This document shows, one piece after another, positions 16,355 through 24,914 of a stretch of 64,000 nt of DNA. Positions within the stretch are counted from its first letter, which is position 1. Each line of letters starts with the position of its first letter. Source of the DNA: Oscillospiraceae bacterium (lineage in GTDB: Bacteria; Bacillota; Clostridia; Oscillospirales; Ruminococcaceae); NCBI GenBank assembly GCA_017521325.1, contig JAFXCV010000051.1, positions 17,978-81,977 on the forward strand, written 5' to 3'. The notes beneath the pieces are model-generated. The model did no database searches, was not told where the DNA came from, and saw only the letters and a list, made by a program, of their open reading frames with translations. The position numbers and the translations under genes are program-made.

Positions 16355-17776
16355 TTACTGAGCGTTGTTTGCTTCATCAACCATTGTCTGAACTGCATCC
16401 TTGATCATAGAGAGGGACTCATTCCAGGGAGTACCCTTTGCCGCAGCACGAACGCCGTTTACATTGTCATCGAGGATATCTGCAAGGTCGGTGGAAACAC
16501 CGTTCATGAAGTCAAATGTCGGATTTTCGAGAGCAATCTCGTCCATCTTCTTCTTCATTTCGATCATTTCCTCGGACCACTGATAGTCCGCAATGAACGC
16601 CTCGTTACCGATGCGGATCGCTTCCTCATTCATCATTGCAACACGCTTGCATTCGAGGTACTTCGCAACGCCCTCGGGGTTGTGACCGCCTGCTACGAAC
16701 AGGTAGGATTCCATGTTGGTGGGGATGTAATATTCATCAGCATCGGGATCTCTGGGCATGGGAACAAAGAAGCAATTGTCGCCGAACTGCTTCATCCAGT
16801 CAGGTCTGGAATCTTCATCCTTGGTGTCCAGGTCGCCGCCGTACAGTGCCCACAGACCTACGGGATAGAACAGGAGCTTGCCTTCGCCGATGTATTCGGG
16901 ATGATCAGTCCAGCCATAGTCGCCGACACCGATTGCAACTGCATTAGAAGTGTACAGATCATACATGTAATTCTGTACACGCTCAACGGACGGATCTGTC
17001 AGGTTGTTCACGAGCTTGCCGTCCTTCAGACCGATGTAGGGAACACCGGTTGTTGCGGACAGACCGCCCTCAAACCACCAGCCGTCGATACCATACTTAC
17101 CGTTCTCGGGATCTACAAATGCTTCAAGCATTTCCTGGAATGCTTCCCATGTCCACTCGCCCTTTTCGAAAAGCTCTGCGGGATCGTCAAAGCCCAGCTC
17201 CTCGATGGTATCACGGTTGTAGATGACAGCACAGCCGTCGCCTGTTACCTGGGTAACGGTCATGTAGTGCTTGCCATTCCACATGATATTGTCGTTGGCT
17301 TCCTTGATGTCCTTCCATGCGTCGCTTGTGAAGTCAATGTAATCATCCGCAGGAACGAACATACCACGGATCGCACCCTTCGGGAATGCGTCGAAGTTGC
17401 CGCCGTAGAAGAAGTCGATGCCTTCATCGCTGTTGATGGAGTTTGCGAGCTTGTCATAGCGCTCTTCATATGCACAGGAGATCCACTTAACCTCGCCGCC
17501 GTAGCGTTCCTGGAACATTGCCAGATCTACAGGTGTGCTCTTAGCGGTCGTGCCGGGGTTGATGTCCCAGTCGGACAGCCATTTGATGGTCTTGTTTTCC
17601 AGCTCGCCCGTCAGTCTGTCATCCTCACCTGCAAGGCTTGCAACCTCCTCACGAACGGAGGAATCCATTTCTTTGAAGCTCTCTGTCTTTCCTCCGCAGC
17701 CGAAGCTTGTCATGGACATGCCGGCTACCAGCAGCAGTGCGAGTGCCGCCTTGAATCTTCTCATCATCATAAACAT
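16355..17776 (-). CDS. Extracellular solute-binding lipoprotein (family 1, sugar type)
   Basis: A 473-aa ABC importer substrate-binding protein. A lipoprotein signal peptide ends at SFGC near residue 27, which would be acylated and anchor it to the membrane. The body resembles family 1 carbohydrate-binding proteins (WLSDWDINPG, GNFDAFPKGAIRG, and aromatic-rich FEKGEWTWEAF). No permease or ATPase genes are adjacent, so it must pair with components elsewhere. Two starts are plausible (17776 or 17770), each with a GGAGA 6-7 nt upstream. Confidence 0.85.
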   Translation of the reverse strand: MFMMMRRFKAALALLLVAGMSMTSFGCGGKTESFKEMDSSVREEVASLAGEDDRLTGELENKTIKWLSDWDINPGTTAKSTPVDLAMFQERYGGEVKWISCAYEERYDKLANSINSDEGIDFFYGGNFDAFPKGAIRGMFVPADDYIDFTSDAWKDIKEANDNIMWNGKHYMTVTQVTGDGCAVIYNRDTIEELGFDDPAELFEKGEWTWEAFQEMLEAFVDPENGKYGIDGWWFEGGLSATTGVPYIGLKDGKLVNNLTDPSVERVQNYMYDLYTSNAVAIGVGDYGWTDHPEYIGEGKLLFYPVGLWALYGGDLDTKDEDSRPDWMKQFGDNCFFVPMPRDPDADEYYIPTNMESYLFVAGGHNPEGVAKYLECKRVAMMNEEAIRIGNEAFIADYQWSEEMIEMKKKMDEIALENPTFDFMNGVSTDLADILDDNVNGVRAAAKGTPWNESLSMIKDAVQTMVDEANNAQ

Positions 17777-17842
17777 TCTCCATTCTCCGTACCTGCGGTA
17801 GTCGGCAGGTCACTTATTATTTTTTTGACTCCATGCAGACTG

Positions 17843-17936
17843 TTCTGCACTATTCTAACATTATACCATATTCTGCACCAAAATGCAATTACTATTTTGC
17901 ACTATTTTTCATCGGAAAATCCACCGTTTTGCACAA
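17843..17936 (-). promoter_or_regulatory. Promoter of the lipoprotein gene with four TTYTGCAC repeats
   Basis: On the minus strand TTGCAT (17883-17888), 17 bp, TATAAT (17860-17865). On the plus strand TTCTGCAC or TTTTGCAC occurs at 17843, 17871, 17895 and 17927, two of them followed by TATT. One lies between the -10 and -35 boxes. The repeated element may be an operator for the transporter's regulator. Confidence 0.6.
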
Positions 17937-17950
17937 AAGTATACCGCATT

Positions 17951-18304
17951 TTATTCCATCACATGTTCAAGCGCATGATAGAAAATTGTTTTCACATGGG
18001 CATCGGCAAGGGAATAATAAATGATTTTTCCTGCACGGCGGCTTCTGACCAGACGTGCCTGCTTGAGCACACGAAGCTGATGGGAGATGGATGACACGGT
18101 CATGGAAAGCCGCTCGGCGATCTCACTGACGCAGCGTTCATGTTCGAGCAATTCAAAGAGGATACGCACACGGGTCGGATCTCCGAACATTTTGAGAAGC
18201 TCAGCAACCCTTGTCAGCATCTCTGCATCCGGCATCTGCTGCATCAGATCGTCAATCAGGTTCTGATGTTTCACGCACTCACCGCAGATATGTTCCTGTT
18301 CCAT
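17951..18304 (-). CDS. ArsR/SmtB-family metal-sensing repressor
   Basis: A 117-aa winged-helix repressor; recognition helix SSISHQLRVLKQARLV (~71-86). The C-terminal helix has Asp101, His103, His114 and Glu117, the same spacing as the alpha-5 zinc site of SmtB (Asp104, His106, His117, Glu120). Cys7, Cys10 and Cys58 also resemble part of the alpha-3N site of CadC. It is probably a Zn/Cd-type sensor. It is the last gene of a minus-strand run after an SDR and an HMA-domain protein. Confidence 0.88.
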   Translation of the reverse strand: MEQEHICGECVKHQNLIDDLMQQMPDAEMLTRVAELLKMFGDPTRVRILFELLEHERCVSEIAERLSMTVSSISHQLRVLKQARLVRSRRAGKIIYYSLADAHVKTIFYHALEHVME

Positions 18305-18320
18305 ACGACACCTCCATCAA

Positions 18321-19085
18321 TTAAATCGCCGGCATGACCCTGCCGCCGGAAACCGGAATATAGGCGCCGGTCGTAAAGCTTGCAAGATCTGATAGGAGAA
18401 ATGCCGTCATCTGTGCAATTTCCTGATCTGTTCCACGTCTGCCAAGCGGTACGGTTTTGTCATATTCGGGGGCGGATTCCGTGTGATTCTGCCTGTCACG
18501 CTCGGAAATCGTCCAGCCGGGAGCCACTTGATTGATCGTGATTCCATGGCAGCCGACTTCCTTTGCAAGGCAGCGGACAATGCCGTCAAGTCCACGTTTT
18601 CCTGCGGTATACGCACCGACACCCGGTTCGGCAAGGGCGGAACATTCGGTATTGATCGCAACGATCCTCCCATAGCCCTGTGCGATCATGTCGGGCAGGA
18701 ACACCTTGGCGAGATGCACGGTCTGCATCACGCAGGAATCAAACTGACTCTGAAAATCCGCAAGCGGCTGGTCAAGGATGTTCTTCCATTCATACTGGAT
18801 CACGGCGTTTGCGACCAGCAGATCAACCTTGCCGAACTGGTCGGATACGGTTTTCTGCATGCTGCAAACGGAATCAAAATCCGTCACATCACACTGCACA
18901 AGAAAGGCACGTCTTCCCTCCTGCTCGACAAGCTTTGCCGCACGCTCCGCCTTTTCCGCACTGCGGCAGTAATGCAGCACCACATCTGCACCGCATGCGG
19001 CAAGTGTGCGTGCAATGACGCTGCCGAGTTCTCCGGATGCACCCGTAACAAGGGCAATCCTGCCGCTAAGATCAATTTTCAGCAT
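18321..19085 (-). CDS. SDR family oxidoreductase (FabG-like)
   Basis: A 254-aa classical short-chain dehydrogenase. TGASGELGSVIA binds NAD(P), NAVI replaces the usual NNAG, and YTAGK holds the catalytic Tyr and Lys. The position 13 residues before that Tyr is Thr instead of Ser. The C-terminus PVSGGRVMPAI is typical. The substrate is unknown. AGGAGG precedes ATG 19085. It lies between the HMA gene (16 bp upstream) and arsR (16 bp downstream), so one transcript is likely. Confidence 0.88.
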   Translation of the reverse strand: MLKIDLSGRIALVTGASGELGSVIARTLAACGADVVLHYCRSAEKAERAAKLVEQEGRRAFLVQCDVTDFDSVCSMQKTVSDQFGKVDLLVANAVIQYEWKNILDQPLADFQSQFDSCVMQTVHLAKVFLPDMIAQGYGRIVAINTECSALAEPGVGAYTAGKRGLDGIVRCLAKEVGCHGITINQVAPGWTISERDRQNHTESAPEYDKTVPLGRRGTDQEIAQMTAFLLSDLASFTTGAYIPVSGGRVMPAI

Positions 19086-19101
19086 CGCATGAACCTCCTG
19101 T

Positions 19102-19473
19102 TTACACGATTTCCGTCACCGTAAAGCCTGCATCCTCCACAGCCTTGCTCAATTTTTCAAGGAGTGTAAGATCCGGATAGCCCTCATAACGGATGTTTGC
19201 CGTTTCGGTTTTCAGGTCAACCGTTGCCGTTACGCCTTCAAATGCATTGAGCGCAGCCTCCGCATTTGCCCTGCAATGTTCGCAGTTCATGCCGGAGATA
19301 TGCATCGTGTAGCTGCCGCCGCCTCCCGGAAGCGGCTCAGCGGGAGGAACAGACTTTGCAGATGTTTTTCTTTTCATCACGCAGATCGAGGTAATGACAA
19401 CAATGAGTGCGACGACGGCACAGAATGCGAGAATCGCCACAGCCAAAAAACGGATGTTGAATGTATTCATCAT
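19102..19473 (-). CDS. Membrane-anchored heavy-metal-associated (HMA) domain protein
   Basis: A 123-aa protein with one N-terminal membrane helix (~8-32), a Pro/Gly-rich linker (PPAEPLPGGGG), then an HMA ferredoxin-like fold (~52-121). The metal site is MNCEHC (CXXC) in the first loop. Such domains carry Cu(I) or Zn(II) and are usually soluble chaperones or fused to P-type ATPases; here no ATPase is adjacent. First gene of the HMA-SDR-arsR run. GGAGG precedes ATG 19473. Confidence 0.85.
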   Translation of the reverse strand: MMNTFNIRFLAVAILAFCAVVALIVVITSICVMKRKTSAKSVPPAEPLPGGGGSYTMHISGMNCEHCRANAEAALNAFEGVTATVDLKTETANIRYEGYPDLTLLEKLSKAVEDAGFTVTEIV

Positions 19474-19507
19474 AGGAATCGCCTCCGGTCTTTATCTTAT
19501 TACTTCT

Positions 19508-19536
19508 ATTATACCACATTTTCCTGCCTCTTGTAA
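19508..19536 (-). promoter_or_regulatory. Promoter of the HMA-SDR-arsR run
   Basis: TTACAA (19531-19536), 17 bp, TATAAT (19508-19513) on the minus strand. No clear ArsR 12-2-12 dyad was identified. Confidence 0.65.
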
Positions 19537-19650
19537 AGCAAATTTTTTGTGATAAACATATTGCTGCAAAATGTCCGCATATAGTGTACAGAGCCACCCT
19601 CCGAGGGGCAAATTCAGATTCCGCAGGAAGCGGATCATGGGAGTGAGGTT

Positions 19651-19914
19651 ATGGAAGAACAGCCAAATGAAAGAGCAATCCTGCTGGGGCAGTACATACT
19701 CGAGCAGCGTACAACGGTTCGTGCCGCAGCAAAGCAATTCGGGATTTCCAAAAGCACGGTGCATAAGGATGTCAGTGAACGCCTGCCGCATATCAGACCA
19801 CAGCTTGCGCAGGAGGTACGGGAAGTGCTTTTACAGAATAAACAGGAACGCCATATCCGTGGGGGTCTTGCAACCAAGGAAAAATACGCAAGACTCGCCG
19901 CAGGAAGGGAATAG
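19651..19914 (+). CDS. spoIIID: Sporulation regulator SpoIIID
   Basis: An 87-aa DNA-binding protein matching SpoIIID: a helix-turn-helix AAKQFGISKSTVHKDVSERL (~24-43) and a basic tail (QERHIRGGLATKEKYA). In Bacillus and Clostridium it tunes SigE-dependent mother-cell genes. GGGAG precedes ATG 19651, and a terminator follows. It implies that the organism sporulates or descends from a sporulating ancestor. Confidence 0.92.
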   Translation: MEEQPNERAILLGQYILEQRTTVRAAAKQFGISKSTVHKDVSERLPHIRPQLAQEVREVLLQNKQERHIRGGLATKEKYARLAAGRE

Positions 19915-19919
19915 AAACG

Positions 19920-19951
19920 CAGCCCACCCTCTACGGAAGGTGGGCTGTTTT
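19920..19951 (+). terminator. spoIIID terminator
   Basis: CAGCCCACC (19920-19928) pairs with GGTGGGCTG (19939-19947), followed by TTTT. Confidence 0.88.
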
Positions 19952-20002
19952 GGTGTTTTCTCCCGAATATTATTATGATGTATTTAATTTTTTTGTTTTC
20001 AC

Positions 20003-20031
20003 TTGCTTTTTCAGAAATTTTCCTGTATAAT
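20003..20031 (+). promoter_or_regulatory. Promoter of the glycosyltransferase gene
   Basis: TTGCTT (20003-20008), 17 bp, TATAAT (20026-20031). Confidence 0.7.
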
Positions 20032-20122
20032 TACTATGTATAGTTATGTGCATACAATCTTAAAATATAACAATACCCCTATGACAATTACAGCAGATCA
20101 TGGAAGAAATGAGGAGAACAGA

Positions 20123-21145
20123 ATGAAATTGTTAAGCATCGCAGTGCCCTGCTACAATTCCGCAGAATATATGGAACATTGTATTGATACCCTTCTGACA
20201 GGAGGGGAGGATGTTGAAATCCTGATCGTCAACGACGGTTCCACAAAGGATAATACCGCAGAAATCGCCGACCGTTATCAGGCGCAGTATCCGTCGATCG
20301 TCAAGGCGATACACAAGGAAAACGGCGGCCACGGCTCCGGCGTCAATATGGGTCTGGAAAAAGCAAGCGGTCTGTATTTCAAGGTTGTCGATTCCGACGA
20401 CTGGGTCAATACGGAAGTGCTTTCCAAAATCCTTGCAAAGCTCCGTGAATTTTCGGAAATGGAGCATCCTGTGGATATGCTGCTTTCCAATTACACCTAT
20501 GAACATGTGGAGGACGGCACAAGCCACACTGTCAGATATACCGGAAAAATGCCGGAAAACAAAGTGTTTGGCTGGGAGGAGCTGGGACGCTTCCGCCCCG
20601 ACCAGAATATTCTGATGCACTCGGTCATTTACCGCACGCAGATGCTGCGTGACAGCGGCACGAAGCTTCCGCATCACTGTTTTTATGTGGATAACATCTT
20701 TGTTTACGAGCCGCTGCCCTATGTGAAAACGCTCTATTATCTGAACGAAAATTTCTACTGCTACTTTATCGGAAGATCCGATCAGTCCGTCAACGAGGAG
20801 GTGTTCATCCGTCAGGTGGATCAGCAGCTTCGTGTAACCTATCATATGCTCAATGTCTGCAATCCGATGCAGCTTGATGCTCCCAAACGTCTGCGCAGCT
20901 ATATGCTGCACTATCTGTCGATGATGATCCTCATCTGCTCAGTATTCCTGACGCTAAGCAAAACGGAAGAGAACGAACAGAAGCGCCGCAAGCTCTGGAA
21001 GGACATCCGACAGATGGACGAAAAGCTCTACCGTCAGCTGCGTTACCGCACACTCTGCGGACTTTCGGACACGCCCATCGTCCGCAAGCGTCAGGTGCTG
21101 GGAAATGGTTACAGATTAGCAAGAAAAATTTTCAAATTCAACTGA
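20123..21145 (+). CDS. Family 2 glycosyltransferase
   Basis: A 340-aa GT2 enzyme with a GT-A fold. LSIAVPCYNSAEYMEHCIDT opens the fold, ILIVNDGSTKDNT binds nucleotide sugar, and FKVVDSDDW is the metal-binding D-x-D region. The C-terminal ~100 residues are helical with one hydrophobic patch. It probably adds sugars to a surface polysaccharide or teichoic acid. No other polysaccharide genes are adjacent. ATG 20123 follows GAGGAG by 6 nt; longer in-frame starts precede the promoter -10. Confidence 0.88.
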   Translation: MKLLSIAVPCYNSAEYMEHCIDTLLTGGEDVEILIVNDGSTKDNTAEIADRYQAQYPSIVKAIHKENGGHGSGVNMGLEKASGLYFKVVDSDDWVNTEVLSKILAKLREFSEMEHPVDMLLSNYTYEHVEDGTSHTVRYTGKMPENKVFGWEELGRFRPDQNILMHSVIYRTQMLRDSGTKLPHHCFYVDNIFVYEPLPYVKTLYYLNENFYCYFIGRSDQSVNEEVFIRQVDQQLRVTYHMLNVCNPMQLDAPKRLRSYMLHYLSMMILICSVFLTLSKTEENEQKRRKLWKDIRQMDEKLYRQLRYRTLCGLSDTPIVRKRQVLGNGYRLARKIFKFN

Positions 21146-21275
21146 TATTTTCCATTTGACGTAAAAGTTTCATCCAATATTAACCGGCTGTATACGCATG
21201 TTGCATAATTCTCCGTGTCCGTGGGAAAATAAAATGGAAGAATGACCGAAACTGAGTTAGCGCTCCTAACCTGCA

Positions 21276-21304
21276 TTGACAAAACTGCCTGAATGGTGTA
21301 TGAT
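21276..21304 (+). promoter_or_regulatory. Promoter of the pfl operon
   Basis: TTGACA (21276-21281), 17 bp, TATGAT (21299-21304). The region 21146-21275 holds nothing else I can assign. Confidence 0.8.
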
Positions 21305-21379
21305 GAAGATAATGAAACTATCAAAAATCCATCGGCAGCAAGACATGGGGACTGCCAACTGTTGAAAGGAAGAGGTAAT

Positions 21380-23455
21380 ATGTCAATGATATTTGAACCC
21401 GAATGGGAAGGCTTTGAGCCGGGACGCTGGAGTCACACCTCCGTCAATGTCCGTGATTTCATTCAGAAGAATTATACGCCCTATGAGGGCGATGACAGCT
21501 TCCTCGAAGGCCCGACCGAGGCAACGACAAAGCTGTGGGATCAGGTCATGGAGCTTTCACGTCAGGAACGTGAAAACGGCGGCGTGCTGGATATGGACAC
21601 AAAAATCATTTCGACCATCACCTCCCATGGTCCGGGTTATCTGAATAAGGATCTGGAAAAAATCGTGGGATTTCAGACAGACAAGCCCTTCAAGCGTTCA
21701 CTGCAGCCCTTCGGTGGCATCCGCATGGCGCAGACCGCATGCAAGGCATACGGCTACGAAGTGGACGACGAGGTTGTTGACATTTTCACAAAATACAGAA
21801 AAACCCACAATCAGGGTGTTTTTGATGCATACACCCCCGAGATGCGGCTTGCAAGAAAGTCTGCAATTCTGACGGGACTTCCCGATGCCTACGGCAGAGG
21901 CAGAATCATCGGCGACTACCGCAGAGTTGCACTCTACGGTGTGGATCGTCTGATCGAGGATAAGAAGCACCAGCAGGATACGCATTTTGTCCGCATGACC
22001 TCCAAAAATATCCGTCTGCGTGAGGAGCTGTCCGAACAGATCCGTGCACTCGGAGAGCTCAAGGAGCTTGGCAATATCTACGGCTATGATATTTCACGCC
22101 CCGCAAGAAATGCACAGGAGGCTGTACAGTGGCTGTATTTCGGCTATCTGGCAGCGGTCAAGGAGCAGAACGGCGCAGCCATGAGCCTTGGCAGAACCTC
22201 CACATTCCTGGATATCTACATCCAGCGTGATCTTGACAGAGGACTTATTACGGAGCGTGAGGCGCAGGAGCTGATCGACCACTTCATTATGAAGCTGCGT
22301 CTGGTAAAATTCGCAAGAACGCCCGAATACAATGCGCTGTTCTCCGGTGACCCGACATGGGTGACCGAATCCATTGCCGGCGTTTCTGTAGACGGCAAGC
22401 ATCTGGTAACGAAGAATTCCTTCCGTTATCTGAATACTCTGAACAACCTCGGTACAGCGCCTGAGCCAAATATGACGGTTTTGTGGTCTGTGAATCTACC
22501 GCCCAATTTTAAAAAGTTCTGTGCCAAAATGTCCATCAAGTCCTCCTCCATTCAGTATGAGAATGACGATTTGATGCGTGTAACACATGGTGACGACTAT
22601 GCAATTGCCTGCTGCGTATCTTCGATGCGCATCGGTAAGGAAATGCAGTTCTTCGGTGCAAGAGCAAACCTTGCAAAATGCCTGCTCTACGCCATCAACG
22701 GCGGCGTGGATGAGGTCATGAAAGTGCAGGTAGGCCCTAAATACAGACCCGTTGAGGGCGATTATCTGGACTTTGACGATGTCATGGACAAGTACGACCA
22801 GATGATGGAATGGCTTGCGGGACTGTATGTCAATACACTGAACGTCATTCATTATATGCATGACAAATACAGCTACGAACGCCTGCAGATGGCACTGCAT
22901 GACAGAGATGTCAAGCGTTACTTTGCGACAGGTATTGCAGGTCTCTCCGTTGTTGCGGATTCCCTCAGTGCCATCAAGTATGCAAAGGTAAAGTGCATCC
23001 GTGATGAAAACAGTATTGTCGTGGACTACGAGGTGGAGGGTGATTTCCCGAAATACGGCAACGACGACGACCGTGTGGACAGCATTGCGGTGGATATCGT
23101 CCGCATCTTCATGGACAAGATCCGCAAGCACCACACCTATCGTGACGGCGTACCGACGATGTCCATTCTGACGATCACGTCAAACGTTGTATACGGCAAA
23201 AAGACGGGCAACACACCCGATGGAAGAAAGCAGGGTGTTCCGCTGGCTCCGGGTGCAAATCCGATGCACGGCAGGGATACGGCAGGTGCAGTGGCATCTC
23301 TGGCATCCGTTGCAAAGCTTCCGTTCCGTCATGCACAGGACGGTATTTCCAACACCTTCTCCATCATTCCCGATGCACTGGGCAAGAGTACGGTGCTGTT
23401 TTCGGGCGAGCTGGATTTAGACGCACTGAAAACGGAGGCAGAAGATGCAGAATAA
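21380..23455 (+). CDS. pflB: Pyruvate formate-lyase, catalytic body lacking its glycyl radical domain
   Basis: A 691-aa protein; PFL of E. coli is 760 aa. PFL turns pyruvate and CoA into acetyl-CoA and formate. The thiyl pair is present in IACCVSSM (Cys411-Cys412; Cys418-419 in E. coli). The sequence is normal up to [11 protein letters not shown], but then, where other PFLs continue into the ~60-80 residue radical domain, it has a unique 22-residue acidic tail (ending TEAEDAE) and stops. The radical domain is encoded by the gene at 23717. The stop overlaps the ATG of the 75-aa gene by 11 nt. ATG 21380 follows AAGGAAGAGG. Confidence 0.93.
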   Translation: MSMIFEPEWEGFEPGRWSHTSVNVRDFIQKNYTPYEGDDSFLEGPTEATTKLWDQVMELSRQERENGGVLDMDTKIISTITSHGPGYLNKDLEKIVGFQTDKPFKRSLQPFGGIRMAQTACKAYGYEVDDEVVDIFTKYRKTHNQGVFDAYTPEMRLARKSAILTGLPDAYGRGRIIGDYRRVALYGVDRLIEDKKHQQDTHFVRMTSKNIRLREELSEQIRALGELKELGNIYGYDISRPARNAQEAVQWLYFGYLAAVKEQNGAAMSLGRTSTFLDIYIQRDLDRGLITEREAQELIDHFIMKLRLVKFARTPEYNALFSGDPTWVTESIAGVSVDGKHLVTKNSFRYLNTLNNLGTAPEPNMTVLWSVNLPPNFKKFCAKMSIKSSSIQYENDDLMRVTHGDDYAIACCVSSMRIGKEMQFFGARANLAKCLLYAINGGVDEVMKVQVGPKYRPVEGDYLDFDDVMDKYDQMMEWLAGLYVNTLNVIHYMHDKYSYERLQMALHDRDVKRYFATGIAGLSVVADSLSAIKYAKVKCIRDENSIVVDYEVEGDFPKYGNDDDRVDSIAVDIVRIFMDKIRKHHTYRDGVPTMSILTITSNVVYGKKTGNTPDGRKQGVPLAPGANPMHGRDTAGAVASLASVAKLPFRHAQDGISNTFSIIPDALGKSTVLFSGELDLDALKTEAEDAE

Positions 23456-23672
23456 TCCCGATCTTGAAGCGCAGGCAGAGGAGCTTGCCGCACTGCTTGA
23501 TGCATTGGTGGAAAGCGGCAGTGAGCATATCAATCTTGAAGTCGGCGAGCAGACAAGAGTGCGGACAGTGAACAGTACCGACTGTTCCGGAAAGCTCGGT
23601 GCCTGTGCTGTTCCGACTTTTGAAGATGAGGAAGAAACTGACGAAAAGAGTGAGGACGAGGAGGACTGGTAA
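23445..23672 (+). CDS. 75-aa acidic protein resembling the start of a PFL radical domain
   Basis: Residues ~12-33 ([21 protein letters not shown]) align with [18 protein letters not shown] of the neighbouring radical domain, but the rest diverges. There is no RVSGYA motif. A Cys pair ([10 protein letters not shown]) and a strongly acidic tail ([16 protein letters not shown]) follow. It has its own RBS (GGAGG 23434-23438, 6 nt before ATG) and overlaps the pflB stop by 11 nt in another frame, so translation is coupled. It may be an adapter or regulator of the split enzyme, or a decayed copy of the original C-terminus. Confidence 0.75.
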   Translation: MQNNPDLEAQAEELAALLDALVESGSEHINLEVGEQTRVRTVNSTDCSGKLGACAVPTFEDEEETDEKSEDEEDW

Positions 23673-23716
23673 CAGTTGCTTTTCGTACACAAAGATTGTT
23701 ACAGGAGGTTATTTTT

Positions 23717-23956
23717 ATGGCAAATGACGCACAGATCGACAACCTCGTAGAGCTGCTGGATGGTTATGTTGCAAAAGGCGGCCATCATCTGAATGTAAAT
23801 GTTTTTACAAAGGAAACTCTGCTGGATGCACAGAAGCATCCGGAGAAGTATCCGCAGCTGACAGTCCGTGTATCCGGTTATGCGGTGAACTTCATCAAGC
23901 TGACGAAAGAGCAGCAGGATGATGTCATCTCCAGAACCTTTCACGGAAAAATCTGA
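23717..23956 (+). CDS. Stand-alone glycyl radical domain of pyruvate formate-lyase
   Basis: A 79-aa protein that matches the C-terminal domain of PFL almost end to end: [20 protein letters not shown], then [19 protein letters not shown], ending ISRTFHGKI. Gly54 in RVSGYA is the expected radical site (Gly734 in E. coli PFL). It resembles the repair protein GrcA/YfiD but has no N-terminal extension, and here it is the only radical domain available to the adjacent body. AGGAGG (23703-23708) lies 8 nt before ATG 23717. The gene is cotranscribed between the 75-aa gene and pflA. Confidence 0.93.
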   Translation: MANDAQIDNLVELLDGYVAKGGHHLNVNVFTKETLLDAQKHPEKYPQLTVRVSGYAVNFIKLTKEQQDDVISRTFHGKI

Positions 23957-23962
23957 TTACAG

Positions 23963-23986
23963 AAAGCCCCTGCAAGCAGGGGCTTT
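23963..23986 (+). terminator. Hairpin between the radical-domain gene and pflA
   Basis: An 11-bp stem (AAAGCCCCTGC 23963-23973, complement 23976-23986) with almost no loop and no good T-tract. It is probably an attenuator or RNA-processing site that lowers pflA. Confidence 0.6.
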
Positions 23987-24005
23987 GTCATAGAAAGGAG
24001 CCGCT

Positions 24006-24749
24006 ATGGAAGGCTACATCCATTCAATTGAAAGCTTCGGAACGGTCGATGGACCCGGTGTGCGGCTTGTGATTTTCTTTCAGGGCTGTCCGATGCGATG
24101 TCTTTACTGTCACAACCCCGACAGCTGGAAGCCGAAACAGGGACGGACCATGACCACGGATGCAATTCTGGAAAAATACGAACGCTACAAGGAATTTCTC
24201 AAAAGCGGCGGCATTACCGCAACGGGCGGCGAGCCGATGCTGCAGCCGGAATTCCTCATTGAACTGTTTTCGAAGGCTAAGGCAAGGGGCATTCACACCT
24301 GTCTGGATACATCGGGGATTTGTTTTGATCCGCAGAATCCCGAAACCGCCCTGCGCCTTGCAGAAGTGACGGATCTTGTGATGCTGGACATCAAGCATAT
24401 TGATGAGGAAAAGCACAGGGCACTCACAGGGCACAGCAACCGCAATATCCTCGCATTTGCACAATTTCTGGCAGACCATGGCGTGCCGCTGTGGATACGG
24501 CATGTGGTCGTTCCCGGATGGACGGATGATGCAGAGGAGCAGCGCAGGCTCGGCTATTTCATCGGCGGTCTGAAAACACTCAAGGCACTCGATGTGCTGC
24601 CGTATCACGATATGGGCAAGTCGAAGTACGAAGCTCTGGGGATGGACTACCCCCTGAAGGACGTTCAGCCCCTGCCTGCGGAGGATGCGCAGCGTGCAAG
24701 GGCGGAGATCATGAAGGGCATCAAAAAGCGGTTACGGGAACAAAACTAA
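24006..24749 (+). CDS. pflA: Pyruvate formate-lyase activating enzyme
   Basis: A 247-aa radical SAM activase that abstracts hydrogen from the PFL glycine. Motifs: DGPGVRLVIFFQG, then CPMRCLYC (CX3CX2C, ~29-36), and TATGGEPMLQPEF for SAM. Length and sequence are standard. In this operon its glycine substrate lies on a separate 79-aa protein, so it may act on that protein free or in complex. AAAGGAG precedes ATG 24006. Confidence 0.95.
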   Translation: MEGYIHSIESFGTVDGPGVRLVIFFQGCPMRCLYCHNPDSWKPKQGRTMTTDAILEKYERYKEFLKSGGITATGGEPMLQPEFLIELFSKAKARGIHTCLDTSGICFDPQNPETALRLAEVTDLVMLDIKHIDEEKHRALTGHSNRNILAFAQFLADHGVPLWIRHVVVPGWTDDAEEQRRLGYFIGGLKTLKALDVLPYHDMGKSKYEALGMDYPLKDVQPLPAEDAQRARAEIMKGIKKRLREQN

Positions 24750-24753
24750 GGTG

Positions 24754-24778
24754 CCGCCCTGCTTTGCAGGGCGGTTTT
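24754..24778 (+). terminator. Terminator of the pfl operon
   Basis: CCGCCCTGC (24754-24762) pairs with GCAGGGCGG (24766-24774), followed by TTTT. Confidence 0.9.
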
Positions 24779-24835
24779 GTGCATACTATACAATAAATAC
24801 AGTTGAAATTTGGCGTGCTTTTAAGTAGAAAGATA

Positions 24836-24864
24836 TTGCATATTTTTTATTTATCGTGTATAAT
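24836..24864 (+). promoter_or_regulatory. Promoter of the dockerin protease operon
   Basis: TTGCAT (24836-24841), 17 bp, TATAAT (24859-24864). Confidence 0.75.
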
Positions 24865-24914
24865 GAAAGTACAAGGACGAGGGTTCTTGAAAATAATGTG
24901 AAGGGGAAATTACT

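Noticed and set aside
18321..19085. SDR with Thr at the catalytic Ser position as a dead enzyme
   Set aside because: Tyr and Lys of YTAGK are intact, and Thr can replace Ser or a nearby Ser can serve; the evidence is too thin for loss of function.
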